A stretch of DNA of 7,442 nucleotides from JAENVT01 sp040005915 (GTDB lineage: Bacteria > Actinomycetota > Acidimicrobiia > Acidimicrobiales > Ilumatobacteraceae). Location: the NCBI GenBank assembly GCA_040005915.1, contig JBDTYA010000239.1, positions 1 to 7,442 of the forward strand, given 5' to 3'. A program made the translations under genes and the position numbers. Each line of letters starts with the position of its first letter. Position 1 is the stretch's first letter. A model generated the notes under the pieces. That model was not told the DNA's origin. It made no database searches and worked only from the letters and a program-made list of their open reading frames with translations. Shown here one piece after another: positions 1 to 6,039 of the stretch.

Positions 1-247
1 TGTCCTTCAACTCGTCGACCTTGCCCTTGCCGATGAACCACGTGTGATCGGGATGATCGCGGCGCTGCACGAGACGGCCCGCCTCGTCGGCTCCGGCGGT
101 ATCGATCAACAACGCCAACTCGTCGAGACTGGCTTCGGTGTCGCCATCCGTCGCGCCCGGCAGGGTGACGCCCACCAAGACGATCTGCTCGCGCTTGGTG
201 CGCTCGATCAGCGTTGCGCCGAGTGCTTCGTTGTATGGCGTCGACAT
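1..247 (-). CDS. hflX: GTPase HflX, N-terminal part (cut by window edge)
   Basis: Only the first 82 codons are inside the window; the gene runs off the left edge. The visible residues match the N-terminal nucleotide-independent domain of HflX: a short strand reading IVLVGVTLPG, an acidic helix with SLDELALLIDTAGADEAGRL, then VQRR and the family hallmark WFIGKGKVDELK near residues 70-81. The G-domain itself is not visible. HflX GTPases bind the 50S subunit and split or rescue stalled ribosomes, especially after heat or antibiotic stress. The ATG at 247 is preceded by AAGGA four bases upstream, which supports this start. It lies 23 nt after the dapF stop with no terminator between, so it is probably the fourth gene of the miaB-miaA-dapF-hflX transcript. 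The family call is confident; activity cannot be judged from this fragment. Confidence 0.9.
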   Translation of the reverse strand, partial: MSTPYNEALGATLIERTKREQIVLVGVTLPGATDGDTEASLDELALLIDTAGADEAGRLVQRRDHPDHTWFIGKGKVDELKD

Positions 248-270
248 GGTTTCCTTGCTGCACCTGACCT

Positions 271-1071
271 TTACAGATGGACGGTGATCGAGCCGATGAA
301 AACTGCAGGCCCGACCAGGGTGACATGGCCCTTCTCGGGATCGTGCAAACGTACCTTGGCATCTCCGCCGTCCATGTGCACGGTGATTTCCTGAAGTTCG
401 CCTGCCACGAGCCCCCACGACATCGCCGCCCACGCGCTGGCACAGGCACCGGTTCCGCAGGCCTGGGTGATGCCGGCGCCGCGCTCGTGCACCCTCATCG
501 TGATGGCGTGAGCCTCAGGACCGGCCGCGACCAGTTCGAGATTGATGTCGGGGACCATCTCCCCCAGCGCCAGCAGATCGACGGCGACGACGTCGTCGAC
601 ACATACCACCGCGTGTGGATTGCCGACGCTGAGGTGGCTGACCGGGCGAATCGGATCGGCACCGATCCGGTGCCAGTCGGCTGGCTCGTCGATCGCGGCG
701 ACGGTGCCCATGTCGACGGCGGCCTCGATCACGTCGGCGTCGTCTGTGGAGTACAGGGTGACCAATCGCTCGCCGGCATCGGTGAGGATCCGTTGGGCGT
801 CGATGTTGCCACGACGGCGAGCCAGCGCCTGAGCGAAGCAGCGGATCCCGTTGCCGCTCATCTCAGCCCGTGAGCCGTCGGAGTTGTACAACATCATCCG
901 GGCGGCGTAGCCCGGTGCGCTTTCGGCGATCAGCAACCCATCGGCGCCGATGCCACGGCGGCGGTCGCAGAGTCGCCGCGCCAGCGCCGCCAGGTCGTCG
1001 ACTTGTGGGTGGAACGCGACCAGGAAGTCGTTGCCCAACCCGTGGTGTTTCGTCAGTTCCAGCTCTGCCAT
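271..1071 (-). CDS. dapF: Diaminopimelate epimerase with Ser at the first catalytic Cys position
   Basis: The 266-residue product has normal DapF length and fold signatures. DapF interconverts LL- and meso-diaminopimelate in the cytoplasm, for lysine and peptidoglycan synthesis. The protein begins with the typical HHGLGNDFLV (residues 9-18). It has NSDGSRAE (63-70), GNPH (150-153), HERGAG (195-200) and ACGTGAC (204-210), which carries catalytic Cys205. The first active-site motif, usually CGNG, reads SGNG here: residue 72 is Ser (codon AGC, plus-strand 856-858), one base from Cys TGC. Cys78 in the following IRC is a separate, commonly conserved residue. GIT replaces the usual GET after HERGA. 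The ATG at 1071 lies inside the 3' end of miaA (19-nt overlap) with only a weak GGA upstream, suggesting translational coupling. Family identity is secure; whether it is a normal epimerase, a lineage variant or altered in activity is open. Confidence 0.93.
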   Translation of the reverse strand: MAELELTKHHGLGNDFLVAFHPQVDDLAALARRLCDRRRGIGADGLLIAESAPGYAARMMLYNSDGSRAEMSGNGIRCFAQALARRRGNIDAQRILTDAGERLVTLYSTDDADVIEAAVDMGTVAAIDEPADWHRIGADPIRPVSHLSVGNPHAVVCVDDVVAVDLLALGEMVPDINLELVAAGPEAHAITMRVHERGAGITQACGTGACASAWAAMSWGLVAGELQEITVHMDGGDAKVRLHDPEKGHVTLVGPAVFIGSITVHL

Positions 1072-1973
1072 GCAAGTTCCAGTACCGGCAGCGCCGTGGC
1101 CACCGGGTCGTCGTCGATGTCGATCCAGCGTATGCGAGGGTCGCGGCGGAACCACCGCTCTTGACGAACCGCGAATTGGCGCGTGCGGGTGATGATCGTC
1201 TCGATCGCCGCATCGAGCGAGCACACACCATCGAGGTGGTCGAAGAGCTCCTTGTAACCGAGCGCCTGCCTGGCGGTGCGCGAAATCGGGCCGCGAGCAA
1301 GCGTCTCGACCTCCGCAACCAACCCGTCGGCGATCATCCGGTGCACGCGTCGCGCAATTCTGTCGGTCAGGATCGGGCGCGGCCAGCGCAGACCGAACTG
1401 TTCGAAACGGATCGGCGGGTATGTGTCGAGCCCGGGACCGAACGAGCTGAACAACCGGCCGCTGCCCAGCACGACCTCGAGGGCGCGGACCACGCGACGG
1501 GCGTTGTTCGGCTCCATCCTCGCCGCGGCGACCGGGTCGAGCGCGACCAACTGATCGTGCAGAGACTCGACGCCGGCCACTTCGAGCCGCGCCTCGAGCT
1601 CGGCATGCACCTCCGGCCAACGACCGGGCACCACCATGGGGTCGGTCACACTGCGCAGGTACAAGCCAGTGCCGGCAACCAGCACCGGACAGCCGTTGCG
1701 GGATTCGATGACAGCGATCGCCTCACGGGCGACCTGCGCAAAGTGTGTCACGGTGAAGTCGTCGGCCACGTCGACGAGGTCGAGGCAGTGGTGTTGCACG
1801 GCGGCGCGATCGTCCCACGACGGCTTGGCCGTACCGATGTCCATCCCGCTGTAGACCTGCATCGCATCGACAGCGATCAGTTCGGCTTCGGGATGCAATC
1901 GGGCGAGGGCCATCGCTACGTCGCTCTTGCCAGACGCGGTCGACCCGAGGATGACGAGCGGGCCCGACGTCAC
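1053..1973 (-). CDS. miaA: tRNA dimethylallyltransferase MiaA
   Basis: A 306-residue protein of normal MiaA length. It transfers the isopentenyl group of dimethylallyl diphosphate to N6 of A37 in tRNAs reading codons that start with U, giving i6A. Visible landmarks are the P-loop GSTASGKS (residues 10-17), the catalytic Asp36 in VDAMQVYSGMDIGTAKP, AGTGLYL with Thr102 (100-106), NARRVVRALEV (157-167), QALGYKE (236-242) and the C-terminal TRQFAVRQERWFRRD (263-277). No key residue looks missing. The GTG start at 1973 forms a GTGA overlap with the miaB stop, a classic coupling arrangement, and places the P-loop at the usual distance from the N-terminus. Its 3' end overlaps the dapF start by 19 nt. 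Its product is the substrate of MiaB, encoded just upstream, so the two genes form a functional pair. The longer upstream reading in this frame lies inside miaB and is not real. Confidence 0.96.
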   Translation of the reverse strand: MTSGPLVILGSTASGKSDVAMALARLHPEAELIAVDAMQVYSGMDIGTAKPSWDDRAAVQHHCLDLVDVADDFTVTHFAQVAREAIAVIESRNGCPVLVAGTGLYLRSVTDPMVVPGRWPEVHAELEARLEVAGVESLHDQLVALDPVAAARMEPNNARRVVRALEVVLGSGRLFSSFGPGLDTYPPIRFEQFGLRWPRPILTDRIARRVHRMIADGLVAEVETLARGPISRTARQALGYKELFDHLDGVCSLDAAIETIITRTRQFAVRQERWFRRDPRIRWIDIDDDPVATALPVLELAWQSWN

Positions 1974-3388
1974 CCGGCGAGCACGGCGATACGCCGTTTG
2001 TGCAATGGCTCGGAGAGCACCTCGACGAATCGTCCGATGAGGTGATGCGGCGCCCCATGGGTGATCTCGACCGTTGCGTAGGCACCGGTGCGCAGCGCGT
2101 GCGGCGGGGTGAAGTGCACCAGCTTGTTCTGTCGCGTGCGGCCGGACAGCACTGTTGGGTCCTTCCTGCTGGGGCCCTCGACCAACACTTCCTCGGTCCG
2201 CCCGACACGCGCCTCGTGCTTGGCAAGCGCGCTGCGCTCTACCACGACCCGCAATCGTTGGAACCGCTCTGCGGCGACCTCCGGCTCGACGAATCGATCC
2301 GTCATCCCGGCCGCTTCGGTTCCCGGCCGGGGTGAGAAGAGGAAGGTATATGCGTAGTCGTACTGGGCTGCCGCTGCGACCTCGAGGGTCGCCGAGAAAT
2401 CGTCGTCGGTCTCGCCGGGAAAGCCGACGATGATGTCGGTCGACACCGCCAGGTCCGCGACGGCGGCGCGGCCGGCGACAAGGCGGTCGAGGTAGCGCTG
2501 CGCCGTGTACCCACGATGCATGGCGGCCAGCACTCGATCGCTTCCCGACTGCAGTGGGTAGTGGAGGTGCTCGCACACCGACGTCGTCGCCGCCATCGCC
2601 GCGAACGTCTCGGCGCGCATGTCTTTGGGGTGCGGACTGGTGAACCGTACGCGGCGAATGCCGTCGATGCTGCCGACTGCAGTGAGCAACTCGGCGAACA
2701 TCGGGCGCAGTCGGGCCGCTGCGTTGCCCGCTTGGCGGGCCGTCAGCTGCAGGTCACGGCCATAGCTGTTGACGTTCTGTCCGAGCAGCGTGACCTCGCT
2801 GACGCCCTCGCCGGCGAGGCGGGCGACCTCGGCGACGATGTCCGCGAACGGACGGCTGATCTCGGCGCCACGCACCGCTGGCACGATGCAGAACGCACAC
2901 GAGTTGTCGCACCCGATCTGGATCGTGACCCAGGCGTTGTACGTCGTCTCGCGCCGCGCCGGCAGCGCGCTGGGGAACATCGCCTGATCGTCGAGCACCG
3001 CCTCGTCGAGGATCTCGGTGACGGGGCCGTTGACCCGCGCATGATCGATGAGCTCGGCCGCGCGATGCACGTTGTGCGTCCCCATGACGACGTCGACGTA
3101 CGGCGCCTTGCGTTGCACGAGGTCACGATCCTTCTGAGCCAGACAACCTGCAACGACGATCTGGCGACCGTCGCGCTCTTCTTTCCACGGCTTCAACCAA
3201 CCGAGCGAGCCGTACAGCTTGTTGTCGGCGTTCTCCCGGATGCAGCAGGTGTTGAGCACCACCACATCCGCGTCGGCCTCGTCGGTGACCGCGACGTAGC
3301 CATCGTCTTCGAGCAGACCTGCGATCCGCTCGGAGTCATGCTCGTTCATCTGACACCCGAAGGTGTGGACGATGTAGCCGCGGGTCAC
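1970..3388 (-). CDS. miaB: tRNA-2-methylthio-N6-dimethylallyladenosine synthase MiaB
   Basis: A 472-residue radical-SAM methylthiotransferase that converts i6A37 to ms2i6A37 in tRNA. The N-terminal UPF0004 domain carries the three auxiliary-cluster cysteines: Cys12 in HTFGCQMNEHDSE, Cys48 in NTCCIRENA and Cys82 in VAGCLAQKD. The radical-SAM CxxxCxxC is GCDNSCAFC with Cys160, Cys164 and Cys167. A TRAM domain ends the protein, with a segment reading EEVLVEGPSRKDPTVLSGR and a closing strand near IGRFVEVL. All six cysteines are present, so it should be active. The GTG at 3388 puts the GCQMN motif at the expected distance from the N-terminus and is the only plausible start. No Shine-Dalgarno precedes it, but a TAGCCT -10-like element lies 7 nt upstream, suggesting a leaderless mRNA. 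It heads the miaB-miaA-dapF-hflX operon. Confidence 0.96.
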   Translation of the reverse strand: MTRGYIVHTFGCQMNEHDSERIAGLLEDDGYVAVTDEADADVVVLNTCCIRENADNKLYGSLGWLKPWKEERDGRQIVVAGCLAQKDRDLVQRKAPYVDVVMGTHNVHRAAELIDHARVNGPVTEILDEAVLDDQAMFPSALPARRETTYNAWVTIQIGCDNSCAFCIVPAVRGAEISRPFADIVAEVARLAGEGVSEVTLLGQNVNSYGRDLQLTARQAGNAAARLRPMFAELLTAVGSIDGIRRVRFTSPHPKDMRAETFAAMAATTSVCEHLHYPLQSGSDRVLAAMHRGYTAQRYLDRLVAGRAAVADLAVSTDIIVGFPGETDDDFSATLEVAAAAQYDYAYTFLFSPRPGTEAAGMTDRFVEPEVAAERFQRLRVVVERSALAKHEARVGRTEEVLVEGPSRKDPTVLSGRTRQNKLVHFTPPHALRTGAYATVEITHGAPHHLIGRFVEVLSEPLHKRRIAVLAG

Positions 3389-3395
3389 GGCCGAA

Positions 3396-3424
3396 AGGCT
3401 ACCGGTGTGGCCTCGCGTCGTGAA
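3396..3424 (-). promoter_or_regulatory. Candidate leaderless promoter of the miaB operon
   Basis: On the minus strand a -35-like TTCACG (3419-3424) is followed after 17 nt by TAGCCT (3396-3401), which fits the actinobacterial -10 pattern TAnnnT. Seven bases separate it from the GTG of miaB, so transcription would begin at or next to the start codon. This agrees with the absence of a Shine-Dalgarno. The elements are seen; their use as a promoter is inferred. Confidence 0.5.
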
Positions 3425-3462
3425 GGGAGTTGCACCGACCCGGGTTGATGAACGACACCATC

Positions 3463-3502
3463 CTGCGAGGTACTGGGCGCCCGTCAACCCAATGCCTCGC
3501 AG
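3463..3502 (-). terminator. Hairpin downstream of recA, probable terminator
   Basis: Fifteen-base arms, CTGCGAGGTACTGGG at 3463-3477 and CCCAATGCCTCGCAG at 3488-3502, pair with one C/A mismatch and one G-T wobble around a 10-nt loop. The hairpin begins 15 nt past the recA stop codon. There is no T-run on the minus strand after it, so it would be a U-less hairpin of the kind proposed in actinobacteria, or an mRNA 3'-end stabiliser. It separates recA from the miaB operon. The remaining non-coding bases up to 3389 hold only the miaB promoter candidate. Confidence 0.65.
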
Positions 3503-3517
3503 AACGATGCCGCACGA

Positions 3518-4557
<1,040 letters not shown>

Positions 4558-4561
<4 letters not shown>

Positions 4562-4653
4562 TGTCGTTCTCCGTTTCCTGCCTGGTGCATGTGTGGTGTC
4601 TTCATGATGTGGAGGCCGGATTGCACGACCTCGATTGCGTTGACGGCCACCAT
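4558..4653 (-). CDS. Putative 31-codon leader ORF coupled to recA
   Basis: An ATG at 4653 opens 31 sense codons that end in TGA at 4560-4558. The last base of the preceding codon plus the stop forms GTGA with the recA start, the same 4-nt overlap as seen between miaB and miaA. The peptide begins MVAVNAIEVVQSGLHI, then has a His/Met-rich stretch MKTPHMH, and ends GNGERQ over the recA Shine-Dalgarno. About 20 of its 30 codons after the start end in G or C, which is modest for this genome. No good ribosome-binding site precedes the ATG; a later in-frame ATG at 4605 would give 15 codons. It lies wholly within the predicted recA 5' leader. I recognise no family. It may be a coupling or leader peptide, or a chance open frame. 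Confidence 0.3.
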
Positions 4654-4712
4654 ACGGAGGGGGTGTTACACGGTTCCCCGGGCTTCGCTACCTGGCGTGG
4701 TGAACGTCTGGC

Positions 4713-4726
4713 GTTGTTCGAACAAC
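4713..4726. repeat. Perfect 14-bp palindrome GTTGTTCGAACAAC at the predicted recA start site
   Basis: The sequence GTTGTTCGAACAAC is fully self-complementary. Its centre is 27 bp from the centre of the LexA-type box. It uses the same GTTC and GAAC half-words, but abutting and in inverted order. It covers the predicted transcription start (about 4723), so it could be a second operator or a 5-bp RNA hairpin with a UCGA loop at the mRNA 5' end. Confidence 0.6.
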
Positions 4727-4729
4727 AGG

Positions 4730-4758
4730 AGTGTAACTACGAACAGTCGTTCGATCAA
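4730..4758 (-). promoter_or_regulatory. recA promoter (-35 TTGATC, 17-nt spacer, -10 TACACT)
   Basis: On the minus strand TTGATC (4753-4758) and TACACT (4730-4735) are spaced by exactly 17 nt. Each matches its sigma-70-type consensus at four of six positions, and the -10 fits TAnnnT. Transcription would start near 4723, giving a 5' leader of about 160 nt before recA. The -35 overlaps the last codons of the upstream DUF983-like gene. Elements seen, function inferred. Confidence 0.6.
4740..4753. promoter_or_regulatory. LexA (SOS) box CGAACAGTCGTTCG upstream of recA
   Basis: CGAAC, four bases, GTTCG is an exact match to the CGAAC-N4-GTTCG core of the LexA box known from Bacillus and mycobacteria. 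It fills most of the spacer between the recA -35 and -10, touching the last base of the -35, an ideal place to block RNA polymerase. RecA is the expected SOS target, so the identification is strong, though binding is inferred. Confidence 0.88.
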
Positions 4759-5177
4759 GTATTCGAGGGGATGGTGACCGCGGCGACGGCAGCAGCCAGT
4801 TCGGCGGGCTCCGGGCGGTGCAGCGCGAGATCGAATGCCAACCAGATCGTGAACGTGAACGGATAGATCACGATCGGCATCAACACAGCGATCCCGATCA
4901 ACGACGACACCATCGCAAGCACCGGGATGTCGGGTGACGTGACGATGAAACCGACCGTCATCCCCGCCGTCAACACGATGAACGTGAGCACCGTGTTGAC
5001 GGTGACCGCGCCGAGCTCGAAACCCTCTTCGCGTCTCCAACGAATGCCACAGGTACGGCAGCGTTCGTACTTGCCGAGCCATCGACGGACGAAGGTTTTC
5101 CGCGCACCGCACCACGGACAACACATCACGAGCGCACGTCGCAGCATTCGGCCGAACGACGGAACTTTCGGCGGCAT
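4755..5177 (-). CDS. DUF983-like zinc-ribbon membrane protein
   Basis: A 140-residue protein. Its N-terminal half carries two CxxC pairs, Cys20/Cys23 (CPWCG) and Cys40/Cys43 (CRTCG), likely a zinc ribbon. These are followed by RREEGFELGAVTVN, which resembles the conserved EEG-x-x-LGA-x-x-N run of DUF983 proteins. Two hydrophobic segments follow, roughly residues 56-80 and 86-117, and then a short Ala-rich tail. The biochemical role of DUF983 proteins is not established; some sit near cytochrome oxidase genes, which is not the case here. The ATG at 5177 has GAGG three bases upstream, and a TAGGGT -10-like element 7 nt upstream also permits leaderless expression. Residues 11 (Met) and 18 (Met) are less likely starts. 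It is divergent from the membrane protein gene at 5227, and its stop codon overlaps the recA -35 element. The family call comes from motif memory. Confidence 0.8.
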   Translation of the reverse strand: MPPKVPSFGRMLRRALVMCCPWCGARKTFVRRWLGKYERCRTCGIRWRREEGFELGAVTVNTVLTFIVLTAGMTVGFIVTSPDIPVLAMVSSLIGIAVLMPIVIYPFTFTIWLAFDLALHRPEPAELAAAVAAVTIPSNT

Positions 5178-5184
5178 CTACCTC

Positions 5185-5190
5185 ACCCTA
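5185..5190 (-). promoter_or_regulatory. Candidate -10 (TAGGGT) for the DUF983-like gene
   Basis: TAGGGT fits TAnnnT and ends 7 nt before the ATG at 5177, as in the miaB promoter. No good -35 is found at 16-19 nt; TGTCAGT lies 6 nt upstream instead, loosely recalling the damage-responsive PafBC-type promoter motif but with shorter spacing. The rest of the 49-bp divergent spacer shows no convincing promoter for the plus-strand gene. Confidence 0.35.
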
Positions 5191-5226
5191 GAGACAACTG
5201 ACACTTCATCAGCCAAACTAAGCGGC

Positions 5227-6033
5227 GTGCGCCGAACCCTCGCTGGTCTGATCTTTGGAATTGCCTATGTGTGCGCCAGCATTGCAATCAGCGGATGGCT
5301 CCTGCAGCGCAGCGCGTTCGACCCGGGGCGCACTGGAGACCTGGCCGATGTCGTCCTGCAGGACAACCGGATCAAGACACAGATCACCAACACCATCGCC
5401 GATGCAGTGTCCGAGCAACGCGGTCTCGACAAGGCCTCCGTCCGCCAGACGGTTTCGGCGGTAGCCAGCACGCCGCAGGGCGCGAAGTTCCTCGCCAAGG
5501 TTCTGCACGACGCACACGCCCGATTGATCGGCGAGCTCAGGGGCCCGGTCCGCATCACCGGTGCCGACATGGTGCAACTGGTCAGGAACGAGGTCGTCGC
5601 CGACATGCCGGCGATCACGTTGCCGGTGCCACGTGTGAACTCGCTCGACCGAGTCCGTCGCATCCTCCACTGGACGATCCCCTTCACCGCGCTGTTCGCG
5701 ATCGGGTTCTTCGTGATCGGATTCATGTTGCATCCCAACCGATCGGCGTTGGTCCACAGCCTCGGCTACGGCATGGTGCTGCTGGCGTTGCTGATCGTCG
5801 TGTTGGGTTACATCGTGCCGCGCTTCGCGCTGCCGGCACTGAGCGACAACATATGGGCCGACGTGCCGGCGCACCTCGCCAACGATTCACTTCCGCTGCT
5901 CGTCGGCATGGCCATCGTCCTGGGAGGTGGCGGCTTCATGCTGCTCGTGGGAACCGGGCTGCTCCGACGGCGTCGCCGATGGAACGCGCCGGTCAGCACG
6001 TACCGGTACCGCGAAGAGCGGCCCTGGAGCTAG
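5227..6033 (+). CDS. Four-helix membrane protein with extracytoplasmic domain, function unknown
   Basis: A 268-residue protein starting at GTG 5227. Predicted membrane segments lie near residues 5-26, 149-169, 179-198 and 222-245. Between the first and second is a soluble loop of about 120 residues, probably outside the membrane, with helix-forming stretches such as TQITNTIADAVSEQ (51-64). The last helix is followed by a run of Arg (247-251) and a short basic tail, placing the C-terminus in the cytoplasm. This layout recalls actinobacterial membrane proteins with an N-terminal helix, an extracellular domain holding pairs of short helices, and three C-terminal helices, but I cannot name a family. 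No catalytic motif is visible. The start has no clear Shine-Dalgarno; the frame is open further left, but only antisense to the DUF983-like gene. It ends 6 bp from the stop of the convergent aminotransferase gene. Confidence 0.8.
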   Translation: MRRTLAGLIFGIAYVCASIAISGWLLQRSAFDPGRTGDLADVVLQDNRIKTQITNTIADAVSEQRGLDKASVRQTVSAVASTPQGAKFLAKVLHDAHARLIGELRGPVRITGADMVQLVRNEVVADMPAITLPVPRVNSLDRVRRILHWTIPFTALFAIGFFVIGFMLHPNRSALVHSLGYGMVLLALLIVVLGYIVPRFALPALSDNIWADVPAHLANDSLPLLVGMAIVLGGGGFMLLVGTGLLRRRRRWNAPVSTYRYREERPWS

Positions 6034-6039
6034 CGCTGT

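Noticed and set aside
1072..1620. Upstream extension of the dapF frame
   Set aside because: It lies entirely within miaA; MAELELTKHHGLGNDF is the normal DapF N-terminus.
870..2045. Long plus-strand open frame (391 codons) opposite dapF and miaA
   Set aside because: It is antisense to two genes with complete family motifs, its translation is Arg/His-rich with no recognisable domain, and such frames are common opposite GC-rich genes.
2516..3448. Plus-strand open frame of 310 codons opposite miaB
   Set aside because: Antisense shadow of a well-supported radical-SAM gene; no motif or ribosome-binding site.
3389..3487. N-terminal extension of miaB to a TTG at 3487
   Set aside because: The extension begins inside the post-recA hairpin, adds 33 residues not seen in MiaB, and would put the HTFGCQMN motif too far from the N-terminus.
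4666..5124. 152-codon minus-strand frame overlapping the DUF983-like gene
   Set aside because: Out-of-frame shadow; the alternative frame has the CxxC pairs and membrane segments and this one has no coherent features.
4927..5226. Upstream extension of the plus-strand membrane protein to an ATG at 4927
   Set aside because: It would be antisense to the DUF983-like gene and would place 100 non-homologous residues before the first membrane helix.
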